A stretch of DNA of 64,000 nucleotides from Segetibacter sp. (GTDB lineage Bacteria > Bacteroidota > Bacteroidia > Chitinophagales > Chitinophagaceae), in contig JAQBNO010000097.1 of the NCBI GenBank assembly GCA_028288485.1, positions 1-64,000 of the forward strand. The letters are read 5' to 3'. Position numbers and translations under genes: made by a program. Below the pieces are notes generated by a model. The model did not search any database, was not told where the DNA came from, and worked only from the letters and a program-made list of their open reading frames with translations. Shown one piece after another: positions 37,957-46,793 of the stretch (its first letter is position 1; every line of letters begins with the position of its first letter).

Positions 37957-38610
37957 TTATTCCAACAGTTTGTTGCGTATTGCATACATAATTAGTCCTG
38001 CTATTGTTTTTGCACCAACTTTTGTTTTCATATTTTGCCGGATAGTCTCTACGGTTCTGGGGCTCAAAAAAATTTCATCTGAAATTTCTTCAGTCGTTTT
38101 GTCTTCGCTGATCAACTTGAGTATCTTCAATTCTTTCTCGTTGAACTTGACCGGAGTTGGATAAAATTTTCTTACTGTTTTCTTGTGTTGCAGCTTTAAT
38201 AAGACTGCGGCATTAACGAGGTCATTAAAATAAAAGTCGTCGTTCATGCACGTAAGAATAGCCTTATAAATTTCATCGGCATCAGTGGTTTTTGTAAGAT
38301 AGGCATTAGCACCGTACTCCATCATCTTGGTAATGGTTTCTTTATCGTCGTACATGCTAAGAATAATGATCTTCAGTTCTTCATACTCTTTCCTTATTAA
38401 TTGAAGCGCCTTGATACCATCTGTTTCTGGCATTCTAATGTCCATAATAAGAATATCGGGTTTTTTCATTCTTAGTTTATGCATCATATCCTTACCATCT
38501 TCGGCTTCCCAGATAATCCTGATGTAATCACGGTTTTTCATAGCCATTCGAACTCCATCCCTGAAAATCTTGTGATCATCTGCTAACGCAAGTTGAATCA
38601 ACTTCTCCAT
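37957..38610 (-). CDS. NarL/FixJ-type response regulator (orphan 2)
   Basis: 217 residues. Acidic pair Asp11-Asp12, phospho-acceptor Asp57 (DILIMDIRMP), IIILSMYDD and YLTKTTD complete the receiver. The LuxR-type output domain has KFNEKELKILKLISEDKTTEEISDE with LSPRTVETIRQNMK. It resembles the other two regulators here but is clearly diverged, which fits old duplications rather than a recent one. It is divergent from the 129-residue small-protein gene with a 320-bp gap and has its own strong terminator. Confidence 0.92.
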   Translation of the reverse strand: MEKLIQLALADDHKIFRDGVRMAMKNRDYIRIIWEAEDGKDMMHKLRMKKPDILIMDIRMPETDGIKALQLIRKEYEELKIIILSMYDDKETITKMMEYGANAYLTKTTDADEIYKAILTCMNDDFYFNDLVNAAVLLKLQHKKTVRKFYPTPVKFNEKELKILKLISEDKTTEEISDEIFLSPRTVETIRQNMKTKVGAKTIAGLIMYAIRNKLLE

Positions 38611-38930
38611 AGCTATTTTATTGGGTTAAAGGGTTTTTATAGAATCGAAATAAGGTACAAATTTGGGCATATTAAGGGAAACATTACACGCAGCCACGTA
38701 ACGAGAACTGCGGTTTTTACTATTAATCGACAGTATTTTTACGGTAATCAGAGGTACTTTTACTATTTCTTGCAAAAACCACCCCTGCATTTGTCTCTAC
38801 AACTTGCTCACTATCAGTGTCTTCTGCAATTTAATGAAACTTTTCCAATTTTTCCCTCTTGTGGAAAAGACTACAAATAGGAAATTTATACTCAATTCGC
38901 ATTAATCACAACCCCTAAAAATTTTAACTC
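38611..38930. other. Divergent gap between response regulator and small-protein gene, 320 bp
   Basis: Contains an inverted repeat CTTTTCCA (38840-38847) / TGGAAAAG (38862-38869) about 60 bp before the small gene, a possible regulator site. I see no repeat copy and no clear TAnnTTTG box. Confidence 0.45.
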
Positions 38931-39320
38931 ATGACGAACACAGAAATTAATCCAGCAAAAGTTGCAACACAGAAGAAAGACTTCTCTGCTGAAGTTGGTG
39001 AAGATATTGGTTATGAAAGAGGAGCCAAGATGGTTAAGAATCATTTTGACAAGAACGGAGAGGCCTCTTCTCACTTTATTGGCCGCGACATTATCGAAGC
39101 TATTCTCGCACAGCCAGGTGTTGTTGGCATTTCAATTCACAATGGTATAGACCAATTTGGTCGTTCTAACCAGGTTTTAGTGGGTGTTAATTCGCAAGGA
39201 AACTATGTTTTGAATATAACAACCATTAGTGCCGGCGGCGAATTAGGCAAACAAAGAGGTATTGTAACAGCAGGTGGAGTAAGAAGCACAGGTACACAAC
39301 CTTGCGGTTGGGAATGGTGA
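38931..39320 (+). CDS. Conserved small protein of unknown function near a two-component locus
   Basis: 129 residues without signal peptide or membrane span. After a Lys/Glu-rich start the segment SSHFIGRDIIEAILAQPGVVGISI (about 44-67) leads into NGIDQFGRSNQVLVGVNSQGNYVL, and the C-terminus is Gly-rich ending TGTQPCGWEW. I recall Bacteroidota proteins with the same layout (..IEALLAQ.GC.GIRIY.G...VLVGVN..) next to a roughly 200-residue membrane protein and a kinase/regulator pair, but know no named family or function. The membrane protein, kinase and regulator genes follow on the same strand. A secreted signal or a regulator of the kinase are both possible. Confidence 0.8.
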   Translation: MTNTEINPAKVATQKKDFSAEVGEDIGYERGAKMVKNHFDKNGEASSHFIGRDIIEAILAQPGVVGISIHNGIDQFGRSNQVLVGVNSQGNYVLNITTISAGGELGKQRGIVTAGGVRSTGTQPCGWEW

Positions 39321-39361
39321 TAGCAGAGAAAATGCTTACGTGGTTCTAAAATATATTTTTT

Positions 39362-39369
39362 TATATTTG
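39362..39369 (+). promoter_or_regulatory. -7 promoter element before the 7TM-like gene
   Basis: TATATTTG matches TAnnTTTG. It would start a transcript near 39376, giving a very short leader if the upstream CTG start of the next gene is used. Confidence 0.4.
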
Positions 39370-39431
39370 GGCCAAAATAAGAAATCGACCTGACTGACCT
39401 TATATTAATAGCTTCGGTATTTACGGAAATA

Positions 39432-40037
39432 TTGCCCGCAATTTTTTATCTTGTTACTTACAAAAAGAACAGGGATAGAAAATTGCGGGTAATTTTTTTT
39501 CTTATAATTATTAATTTTTTAAGTGACTTATACGGCCTGTATACTGACACCCACAATCAGAAAAACTATATCTCGTACAACCTTTATATTTTAATTGAAA
39601 CTTTTTCCCTTTATATTTTCTTTTATCAAATCATCTTAAGTGGGGCAGTAAAAAAGACAATTTTACTTACCATCATTTCTTTTTTTATTTTCTGGCTCTA
39701 TCAATTTATAAGGTTCGGTCAGCAACGATTCCTTGACGAGTGTATAACGGTAGAAAATATTTCCCTCCTGGCTTTCTGCCTGTATTACTACATAGAAAAG
39801 ATAATAAAGATCGACACGGCTTACATCTATACAGAGAAAAGTTTCTGGATAGTAACCGCCTATCTTATTTTTATATCCGGAACGTTTTTTCTTTTATTGT
39901 ATATTCCCGGCTTGAAGGGCCAGGAATGGCAAAAATATTATGTCCTGAATTACGTTTTTGTAATTATCCGGACTATCCTTTTATCAATAGCCATGTTTAT
40001 GAAAAACAACGATTCGCCTAAACAGAAGTTTAATTAA
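39432..40037 (+). CDS. Multi-pass membrane protein, 7TM sensor-like
   Basis: 201 residues from a TTG codon at 39432. The frame is open back to a stop at 39378-39380. A CTG at 39390 would add 14 residues (LTDLILIASVFTEI) that complete a first membrane helix. No ATG fits. Six further hydrophobic segments follow, such as VIFFLIIINFLSDLYGLY, ISYNLYILIETFSLYIFFY, ILLTIISFFIFWLYQF and FWIVTAYLIFISGTFFLLLY. Seven helices ahead of a kinase that itself has only one membrane anchor suggest the sensory or ligand-binding partner of that kinase. I do not recognise a named family. The kinase gene begins 22 bp later. Confidence 0.7.
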   Translation: MPAIFYLVTYKKNRDRKLRVIFFLIIINFLSDLYGLYTDTHNQKNYISYNLYILIETFSLYIFFYQIILSGAVKKTILLTIISFFIFWLYQFIRFGQQRFLDECITVENISLLAFCLYYYIEKIIKIDTAYIYTEKSFWIVTAYLIFISGTFFLLLYIPGLKGQEWQKYYVLNYVFVIIRTILLSIAMFMKNNDSPKQKFN

Positions 40038-40059
40038 CATAAAGCCGGCTTTTTGATAA

Positions 40060-40878
40060 ATGATCTTATTACAATCTTTTGGAATTCCCCCTACGCTGCT
40101 ACTTGGAACCATTGGGATGCTATTTTTAGCAATCGCCCTTATTATTTTCATTATTTTTCACCAACGCAAAGTAATACGGTACCAGTTGAAGATGCAGCAG
40201 ATGGAGGCAGAGCAACAAAAAATCCTGTTACGGGCTTCTATCAGGCTACAGGAAGAAGAACGGCAGAGAATAGCGGCAGATTTGCACGACGATGCAGGCC
40301 CCTTACTCGCTACTGCCCGGCTCTACCTGACAGAGAATATGGTCAATCTTGATAAAGCCACACAGCTGCAATCGATATTTAATGCAAAACAAATAATTGA
40401 TGAAGCAATACAACTTATCCGCAATATCTCTCATAGCCTGATGCCGCCAACGTTGAAAAACTTTGGACTGGAAAGTGCAGTAAATGACTTCTTTCACAAA
40501 ATTAATGGTTCCGGCTCTTTAAATGTAAACTGCCGCTTTCATGATTATAAGGTTCGTTTAAAGCCAGATAAAGAACTTACTGTTTTTCGCATCATACAGG
40601 AATTGATTAATAATATCCTGAAGCATAGTAACTCAAGTTTTATCCATCTGACGCAGCATAATGGGGAAGACAATATGATTATCCGTCTCCATCACGATGG
40701 AAGGGGTCTTAACCAGGAAGATTTTCTTAAAATGTCTAAAAGTAATGTGGGGCTTGGATTAAAAAATATACAAAGCCGTCTGAAAGTTATACATGGAGAT
40801 ATTCTATTCGAGCAGGATCCGTCTGAGTCGTTTTATAAAGTAACGATAGATATTCCGAAAGATTATAATGAAAAATAA
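40060..40878 (+). CDS. Membrane-anchored sensor histidine kinase (HisKA_3/NarX type)
   Basis: 272 residues. One N-terminal membrane helix (about 12-34) leads into a coiled segment and the HisKA_3 dimerisation motif ERQRIAADLHDDAGPLL with phospho-acceptor His76. The ATPase domain has FRIIQELINNILKHSN (N box), HDGRG (G1) and VGLGLKNIQSRL (G2). There is no extracellular sensor domain, so input probably comes from the membrane protein encoded just upstream or a partner. HisKA_3 kinases pair with NarL-type regulators, and one begins 50 bp downstream. It belongs to the 38.9-41.6 kb plus-strand cluster. Confidence 0.92.
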   Translation: MILLQSFGIPPTLLLGTIGMLFLAIALIIFIIFHQRKVIRYQLKMQQMEAEQQKILLRASIRLQEEERQRIAADLHDDAGPLLATARLYLTENMVNLDKATQLQSIFNAKQIIDEAIQLIRNISHSLMPPTLKNFGLESAVNDFFHKINGSGSLNVNCRFHDYKVRLKPDKELTVFRIIQELINNILKHSNSSFIHLTQHNGEDNMIIRLHHDGRGLNQEDFLKMSKSNVGLGLKNIQSRLKVIHGDILFEQDPSESFYKVTIDIPKDYNEK

Positions 40879-40928
40879 TCTTTGCCGTTCGGGCACAACT
40901 AATTGACTTTGGTTATTTACCTTTAAAT

Positions 40929-41579
40929 ATGGGTGAGATAAAAGTTGCAATAGCAGACGACCATAAAATCTTCAGAAAAGGCGTTATTGTTTCCTTACGG
41001 CACTACAGTAACCTGAAGTTTGTTTTGGAAGCTGAAAACGGGCAACAATTACTCGACGGACTAGAGGAGGCTAAACCAGATGTTATATTAATGGACCTTA
41101 GAATGCCGGTAAAAGATGGCATTGAAACAACAAAGTACATCAGTCAGCACTACCCACACATATTTGTTTTGGTACTCACCATGCATGAAGATGAAAGGTT
41201 TGTAATTCACTTAATGGAAAATGGAGCAAACGGTTACCTGTTGAAAAGTACAGATCCGGTCGAAATTAAAAAAGCTATTTCGGATGTGGTAGAAAAAGGA
41301 TATTACCTGAATAATTATGTAAACCGGATATTAATAAAAAGGGCCCAGAATAAAAATAGAAACATTCCCTCTTTCAATAGAGAAGTGGAGGTAAGTGAAA
41401 AGGAAAAGGAGGTGCTCACATTTATTTGCATGGAATATACAAGCCAGGAAATAGGGGAAAAAATGGGAATAAGTGCAAGAACCGTTGAAAGCATTAAAGA
41501 GCGTTTGATGGAAAGATTTGGCTCTAAAAATACGGCCGGCCTTGTTTTCTTTGCCGTTAAAAACCACCTGATCGATTAA
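40929..41579 (+). CDS. NarL/FixJ-type response regulator, likely partner of the adjacent kinase
   Basis: 216 residues. Acidic pair Asp10-Asp11, phospho-acceptor Asp56 (DVILMDLRMP), VLVLTM and the switch Lys in YLLKSTD are present. The LuxR-type output domain has VSEKEKEVLTFICMEYTSQEIGEKMGISARTVESIK. It lies 50 bp after the histidine kinase gene and is therefore the probable cognate regulator. The two minus-strand regulators at 36.9-38.6 kb share the same architecture and may also be targets of this kinase. The downstream membrane-protein gene starts 21 bp later and may be co-transcribed. Confidence 0.93.
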   Translation: MGEIKVAIADDHKIFRKGVIVSLRHYSNLKFVLEAENGQQLLDGLEEAKPDVILMDLRMPVKDGIETTKYISQHYPHIFVLVLTMHEDERFVIHLMENGANGYLLKSTDPVEIKKAISDVVEKGYYLNNYVNRILIKRAQNKNRNIPSFNREVEVSEKEKEVLTFICMEYTSQEIGEKMGISARTVESIKERLMERFGSKNTAGLVFFAVKNHLID

Positions 41580-41600
41580 ACTCATACCTAAAATCGCTTC

Positions 41601-42851
41601 TTGCAAATACTTGTCTTTATATTTTATTTCCTTCTTTTTTCTTTCATCATCTCGAGAATACCATTTTTCAAAAAGTCTGGACTCGGCTTATGGCCTCTCT
41701 TAATTCTTTTTGCAATAAAGATCGCCGCAGGTGTTGCTTATGCTAAATTTTATACCTTACCTAAATATTATGAAGGCTCAGATACCTGGCGCTTCTACCG
41801 GCTAAGTTTAGATGAAACAAGATGGCTGCGGAACAATCCAGTCACTTTTATGAAAGATCTTTTTATACACGGCTATGGCGAAACCGGAAATCTCTTCAGC
41901 GGCGAAAACACCTACTGGAATGACCTGAAAAGCAATGTGGTGGTTAAGATAATGGCGGTGATGAATATTTTAACGGGCAACAGTTACTACACGAATATTA
42001 TCCTTTTCAACTTCCTGTTTTTGTTTGGGCTTGTGGCATTATTCAAACTATTCCGGCACCTATTTGCAAGTAGAAAAATAGTAATAATTAGCTTAGTCTT
42101 TCTTTTGCCTTCTACCCTCTTTTGGTGTAGTGGGATACATAAAGACGGCCTCATTCTTTCTGCGACCGGTATCGTTATATATTGTTTATATCAGTTGATC
42201 GAACAGTCTTTCCAGGTAAAAAAGCTTGTTCTTATTTTACTGGGCAGTTTATTCGTCTTCTCTTTAAGAAATTATGTAGTATTTGCATTGGTTCCTTCGC
42301 TGATTGCATGGTTGTTAAGTGTTAAATATCCGGGAAAGAGCATCGCTATTTTTGCAGGCGTATATATTACGGGTATTGCGATTTTTTTTATTGTACCAAT
42401 TGTAATTCCTTCCTTAAACTTCCCGCTATTTGTTACAGGAAAACGTGAAGAATTTTTACTTTTAGAAGGAGGTTCTGAAGTAAAAAACCGGCCTTTAACG
42501 ACCACTTTTTCAAGCTTTATTGCATTTCTTCCTATAGCTTTAGATATGGCTTTTCTCCGGCCCCACCTTACTGAGGTAAAAAATGTAAGTTATCTGCCGG
42601 CGGCAATTGAAGTAATCCTTCTTTTAATATCAATACTGGTAGCAATTTTCAATATTAAAAAAACGGGCAAAGTACGGCCGGTTATCCTGTTTTTACTTAC
42701 ATTTTCTCTTTCAATAATGTTGTTAACCGGCTACACCATTCCTTTTACCGGTGCAATCTTACGCTACCGAAGTTTCGTTTTACCCTTATTGATAACCCCC
42801 TTGCTAGGCATGACTAATATTGCCATTTTTAGTAAGAAAACGAGTTTTTGA
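41601..42851 (+). CDS. Polytopic membrane protein, unknown function
   Basis: 416 residues with about ten hydrophobic helices. No ATG exists before residue 84; the frame opens after a stop at 41589-41591, so the TTG at 41601 is the only plausible start. A soluble-looking loop (about 55-115) contains YYEGSDTWRFYRLS and NLFSGENTYWNDLKSN. Later come STLFWCSGIHKDGLILS and ILRYRSFVLPLL. The layout recalls polymerase or GT-C-like membrane enzymes of envelope polysaccharides, but no diagnostic motif confirms it. It lies 21 bp after the response regulator and may be co-regulated with it. R12 lies downstream. Confidence 0.75.
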   Translation: MQILVFIFYFLLFSFIISRIPFFKKSGLGLWPLLILFAIKIAAGVAYAKFYTLPKYYEGSDTWRFYRLSLDETRWLRNNPVTFMKDLFIHGYGETGNLFSGENTYWNDLKSNVVVKIMAVMNILTGNSYYTNIILFNFLFLFGLVALFKLFRHLFASRKIVIISLVFLLPSTLFWCSGIHKDGLILSATGIVIYCLYQLIEQSFQVKKLVLILLGSLFVFSLRNYVVFALVPSLIAWLLSVKYPGKSIAIFAGVYITGIAIFFIVPIVIPSLNFPLFVTGKREEFLLLEGGSEVKNRPLTTTFSSFIAFLPIALDMAFLRPHLTEVKNVSYLPAAIEVILLLISILVAIFNIKKTGKVRPVILFLLTFSLSIMLLTGYTIPFTGAILRYRSFVLPLLITPLLGMTNIAIFSKKTSF

Positions 42852-43186
42852 GATTGTTATACTTCCTTACAGTGTTTTTATATAAAAAAATACTGTTTAC
42901 TTTCAGGTGCTCTTTTTGGGATCAACAATAGTAATTCTAATCATCTTCGTTGTCCGGATCGATCCCTTTGGTGCTGTCACTCACTCGTACTGCTGTTTTT
43001 TCAATCAACAAAGTAGGCAAGCATCAATAGGAATTTCCTATGAATGACGATTAGGAAAACGCGGTGTTAAAATGGCGACATCTTTCATATTCCTGCCTGT
43101 ACAATTTAAACTTTCTTTCTAATTATCCATCTACAAGTAACAGTCCTTATGGAAAAGGCACGATTTTTTAATTTATTAAAAAGACA
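42852..43186. other. Intergenic gap before the Spy-like gene, 335 bp
   Basis: Holds R12 and an odd-centred palindrome ATAGGAATTTCCTAT (43027-43041). No gene is seen in it. Confidence 0.55.
42971..42990 (+). repeat. Interspersed 20-mer repeat R12 (A type)
   Basis: GTGCTGTCACTCACTCGTAC, three mismatches from the A consensus, with T5/A9 preserved. It is followed by a T-rich TTTTTTCAATCAA segment. Confidence 0.75.
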
Positions 43187-43201
43187 ATGAAAACAAACAT
43201 C

Positions 43202-43600
43202 ATGAAAAAGTATATTTTATCCTTATCGATTATCGTATTTTTCGCTTCTTCAACTTTTGCTCAATCTAATTCTGGCACCGGTGGTGTTCGTCGCGGTGGA
43301 ACAAGTTTAGAAATGCGCGAAAGGATGAAGGAAAGACTTAAAGAAGAATTGAAAATAAATAATGATCAAACCGATTCAATTGCTGCAATTCAAAATACCT
43401 ACCAGTTTAAAATCCGTGCATTGAAAAATGACACTAACTTAAGCGACGATGTCAGGAGAACAAGAATTGCTGAATTGGAAGCCGAAAGAAAACTAAGGCT
43501 GAAAGCTGTATTGACAGACGAGCAAATAATTCAGCTGGATGCGTTTATGCAAAACAGGAGAAAAAGAGGCGACAACCAGGGTACGCAGCGTACGAAATAA
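43202..43600 (+). CDS. Small secreted helical protein (Spy/CpxP-like)
   Basis: 132 residues from the ATG at 43202. An in-frame ATG at 43187 would only add five residues ahead of the signal peptide. Signal peptide at about 1-21 (ending SSTFAQ). The mature part is strongly charged and helical (LEMRERMKERLKEELKINND, TRIAELEAERKLRLKAVLTDEQIIQLDAFM), the pattern of Spy/CpxP-like periplasmic proteins with LTxxQ-type repeats. It is probably a periplasmic chaperone or stress-related protein. The call rests on pattern, not a clear family motif. A strong bidirectional terminator follows. Confidence 0.6.
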   Translation: MKKYILSLSIIVFFASSTFAQSNSGTGGVRRGGTSLEMRERMKERLKEELKINNDQTDSIAAIQNTYQFKIRALKNDTNLSDDVRRTRIAELEAERKLRLKAVLTDEQIIQLDAFMQNRRKRGDNQGTQRTK

Positions 43601-43616
43601 AAAAATACGATCTTGT

Positions 43617-43653
43617 AAAACTAAAAGGAGGCTGAGGGCCTCCTTTTAGTTTT
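43617..43653. terminator. Strong bidirectional terminator
   Basis: A 16-bp inverted repeat (43617-43632 and 43638-43653, loop TGAGG) with A- and T-rich outer ends, between the convergent Spy-like gene and accC. Confidence 0.9.
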
Positions 43654-43682
43654 ATAAGTATCCTGCTCCGGAGAGCTTTTTA

Positions 43683-43702
43683 GTTGAAGAGTGCGACGCA
43701 AC
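43683..43702 (-). repeat. Interspersed 20-mer repeat R13 (B type, CAAC end)
   Basis: The minus strand reads GTTGCGTCGCACTCTTCAAC, identical to R3. Confidence 0.85.
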
Positions 43703-43758
43703 GATGTTCCAATTATTAACTTAAGTCGAAACCAAAAAAAACATCCTTTCCAAACGCA

Positions 43759-45096
43759 TCATTCCATCTCAAATGTTTCCAGGAACTTAGTGGTAAAATT
43801 TCCGGCCCGGAAATCTTCATTCTTCATTAACTGCAAATGAAAAGGAATTGTCGTCTTAATGCCTTCGATAATGTACTCGCTTAATGCTCTGTGCATAGTA
43901 TCAATCGCTTCTTCACGGGTTTGTGCCATAGTTATCAGCTTCCCAATCATACTGTCGTAATAAGGCGGTATAACGTACCCTGCATATACATGGCTATCAA
44001 CTCTTACTCCGTGTCCACCTGGTTGGTGCAGCACCGTAATCTTCCCTGGGCTCGGACGAAAATCGTTATATGGATCTTCAGCGTTTATCCGGCACTCAAT
44101 TGCATGCATTTGGGGTTCGTAATTCCTGCCACTCAAGGCCTGCCCTGCAGCTATTTTAATCTGCTCCTTTATGAGGTCAAAATTTATTACTTCTTCGGTT
44201 ACACAATGCTCCACCTGTATACGGGTATTCATTTCCATGAAATAGAAATTCCTGTGCTTATCTACCAGGAACTCAATAGTACCCACACTTTCATAATCAA
44301 TGGCCTTTGCTGCTTTTATTGCCGCTTCCCCCATTTTCCTCCTTAACTCAGGTGTCATGAAGGGTGACGGGCTTTCTTCAACCAGTTTTTGATGACGCCG
44401 TTGAATAGAACAATCGCGTTCGCTGAGGTGAGCAACGGTGCCATATTGGTCACCTGCTATCTGTATTTCAATATGGCGTGGCTCTTCGACAAACTTTTCC
44501 ATGTACACGCCGTCATTTTTAAACGATGCTCCAGCCTCGTAACGGGCTGTTGTATACGCTTTTTCCAACTCTTTTTCCTCTAGTACTACACGCATGCCTT
44601 TTCCACCTCCACCGGCAGTTGCCTTCAGAATAACCGGGTAACCTATTTCTTTTGCAACCACCTTAGCCTCTTCCACACTTTCCAATAACCCTTTTCCACC
44701 AGGAACCACCGGAACACCTGCTTTAATCATGGTTTCCTTAGCGGTTATTTTATCGCCCATTTTATTAATCATGTCGGCGGTAGGTCCAATAAACTTAATC
44801 CCATGGTCCTGGCAAATTTGTGAAAACTTAGCATTTTCAGCTAAAAAACCATAGCCGGGATGAATGGCATCGGCATTGGTTATTTCTGCCGCCGCCATTA
44901 TATGCGCGATATTCAGGTAAGAATCTGCACTGGCGGGCTTGCCTATACATACAGCCTCATTTGCAAACCTTACATGCAGGCTATCTTTATCAGCAGTTGA
45001 GTAAACGGCCACAGTCTTTATGCCCATCTCACGACAGGTACGAATTACGCGGAGAGCGATTTCTCCGCGATTGGCGATTAAAATCTTTTTAAACAT
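43759..45096 (-). CDS. accC: Acetyl-CoA carboxylase, biotin carboxylase subunit
   Basis: 445 residues from [20 protein letters not shown]; a longer frame to 45144 adds 16 non-family residues. AccC carboxylates biotin on AccB with ATP and bicarbonate. Visible are the N-terminal [10 protein letters not shown], the [11 protein letters not shown] loop, the ATP-grasp glycine loop [25 protein letters not shown] and the metal/bicarbonate segment [14 protein letters not shown]. Length is right. accB lies directly upstream (91 bp) on the same strand, as usual. The malonyl-CoA made would feed fabD and fabH of this window. Confidence 0.96.
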   Translation of the reverse strand: MFKKILIANRGEIALRVIRTCREMGIKTVAVYSTADKDSLHVRFANEAVCIGKPASADSYLNIAHIMAAAEITNADAIHPGYGFLAENAKFSQICQDHGIKFIGPTADMINKMGDKITAKETMIKAGVPVVPGGKGLLESVEEAKVVAKEIGYPVILKATAGGGGKGMRVVLEEKELEKAYTTARYEAGASFKNDGVYMEKFVEEPRHIEIQIAGDQYGTVAHLSERDCSIQRRHQKLVEESPSPFMTPELRRKMGEAAIKAAKAIDYESVGTIEFLVDKHRNFYFMEMNTRIQVEHCVTEEVINFDLIKEQIKIAAGQALSGRNYEPQMHAIECRINAEDPYNDFRPSPGKITVLHQPGGHGVRVDSHVYAGYVIPPYYDSMIGKLITMAQTREEAIDTMHRALSEYIIEGIKTTIPFHLQLMKNEDFRAGNFTTKFLETFEME

Positions 45097-45187
45097 CAGG
45101 TAATTGAAATTTGAAGGTGATAATCTGAAAATTGATTGCAACAAACGGAAACCTCTTTAACTTCCGATGCTACATTTTCAAATTATA

Positions 45188-45673
45188 TTAAGGTTCGACT
45201 AAAAACAACGGTTGATCATATTCTACAGGGCTTGCATCATCTACAAGAACCTTTACAATAGTCCCTTTCACTTCACTCTCAATTTCATTGAATAATTTCA
45301 TAGCCTCAATTATACAAACTGTTTTACCGATCGTAACTTCATCGCCAACGTTTACAAATGATGGCTTATCTGGACCGGCACTTCTATAAAAAGTCCCGAT
45401 CATAGGGCTTTTAATAGTGATAATATTATCCGGCTCTTTTTCTGCGCCGCCGGTACTTTGTTGTGAAACCTGTGTGCCGGAAGCTGATGGCGGAGGAGCA
45501 GATACAGGGTAAGCAGGGGGCAAATAAGACTGAACAGGTGCAGGAACACTAACAGTCGCAGGATCTTCTTTCTGCTTTATTAGTATTTTAAAATCACCTT
45601 CCTCGATACTTAATTCACCAATGTTGCTTCTGTTAACAATTTTAATTAATTCCTGGATTTGTTTAAAGTCCAT
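45188..45673 (-). CDS. accB: Acetyl-CoA carboxylase, biotin carboxyl carrier protein
   Basis: 161 residues. The N-terminal helix MDFKQIQELIKIVNRSN is the family start. A Pro/Ala/Ser-rich linker (about 40-75) precedes the biotinyl domain with the biotinylated Lys126 in EAMKLFNEIES. The more common MKM is MKL here, which is usual in this phylum. Length is normal. It lies immediately upstream of accC on the same strand. Degenerate repeat R14 lies upstream. Confidence 0.95.
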   Translation of the reverse strand: MDFKQIQELIKIVNRSNIGELSIEEGDFKILIKQKEDPATVSVPAPVQSYLPPAYPVSAPPPSASGTQVSQQSTGGAEKEPDNIITIKSPMIGTFYRSAGPDKPSFVNVGDEVTIGKTVCIIEAMKLFNEIESEVKGTIVKVLVDDASPVEYDQPLFLVEP

Positions 45674-45868
45674 ACAATCAGATTTATGGTTTGGATTGTA
45701 AATGCAGCGTTTTATAAGAAATGGCAGGCAAAATAGCTATTTTTAAAATAACACCGCTGAAAACATTGAGAATTCTATTCCAGCTAACGCAATTAATGTC
45801 TTTACCAATCAATTTTCCGAGTTATAGAAGGCTATGTGGGATAAGCTTTTAAATAACTATTAACGATT

Positions 45869-45888
45869 GTTGGGTTACTTACTTATAC
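45869..45888 (+). repeat. Interspersed repeat R14 (degenerate)
   Basis: GTTGGGTTACTTACTTATAC matches the A consensus at 16 of 20 bases. It lies between accB and the DUF6766-like gene. Confidence 0.5.
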
Positions 45889-45951
45889 TAACTGTTTGTT
45901 CTTCGAATTTTTTAAAATTGTTGAACACTATTTCCCCGTACTTATACCACT

Positions 45952-46611
45952 TTATTCACCCGTCTCCGAATCAGCAGCATCAACGGGTTTTGACTGAGAA
46001 GATCCTTTTTGCCGGAAATAAATACTTAAAAGTATTATCGAGAAGATAGATAAGAACTCGCTTTGCCAGTTTTGAAACGATTCAAACCAAAACCTGGTTC
46101 CAAAAATATATTCAGAAAAAGTTTCAGCCGGTTTTCCGGCTCGAACCTGCCCAAAGTTAAAATCTCTAAGGCTTCCATAAATGTGCATTACAAATGAGAG
46201 CAGGTATAGCAGCAACAAGACAATTGATAACGAGTTTTTATAAACAGCAAGAATAATTCCGCCTTTATGAACTGGCCACGGCGCGTTTTCTTTATTGGGA
46301 TCCGGCTCTTTGTCAACCTCTTCTTCTCCTTCCAGCTTTTTGGATTCTGAAGAACCTTCCTGCCTTAAAGTGCGTGTTAGAATCACAAATAAGGCCATTT
46401 GTAGAAATTCGCTTTCCCAATTTTCGAAGGTAGCGGAAATAAAATGTCCGCTTGAAATATATTGAGAAATTGAGACCGGCGAAAATTTGTCTTTTTCTAA
46501 CTCCTCATTATACTCCTTCCAACCCGTATAAAACTGTCCAGCCAGTGAAAGTAAAAACAGGAGAAAAAAAACAAGGGTTAAACTGTTTTTATACAAAAAA
46601 CCTTTTTTCAT
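45952..46611 (-). CDS. DUF6766-like membrane protein
   Basis: 219 residues from the ATG at 46611. The frame runs to 46746, but the extra part is Cys/Phe-rich and unlike a protein start. The protein consists of two similar halves, each with a KNSL(S/T)(L/I)V hydrophobic span, a loop, a second conserved F(E/Q)NW(E/Q)SEFL and a hydrophobic segment ending in (L/Y)(R/F)RQ(E/K)GSS. It is thus an internal duplication of a two-helix unit, which I associate with DUF6766. Function is unknown. It lies 182 bp downstream of the DUF4407 gene on the same strand. Confidence 0.75.
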   Translation of the reverse strand: MKKGFLYKNSLTLVFFLLFLLSLAGQFYTGWKEYNEELEKDKFSPVSISQYISSGHFISATFENWESEFLQMALFVILTRTLRQEGSSESKKLEGEEEVDKEPDPNKENAPWPVHKGGIILAVYKNSLSIVLLLLYLLSFVMHIYGSLRDFNFGQVRAGKPAETFSEYIFGTRFWFESFQNWQSEFLSIFSIILLSIYFRQKGSSQSKPVDAADSETGE

Positions 46612-46793
46612 AACCTCTTTTGATGAAATTCTTATGCCAACTGTGAAAGAATACTTACACAAAAGGTTGGATAACAATGTTGAGAGACAGTAACAAAAAC
46701 AACACGTATATGGTTGCACTAAAAAAGCAATTACCGGGAGGATCACCTTTATGAAGTTGCAAAAAATTTAATATGCAGAAATAAAATTAGCCA

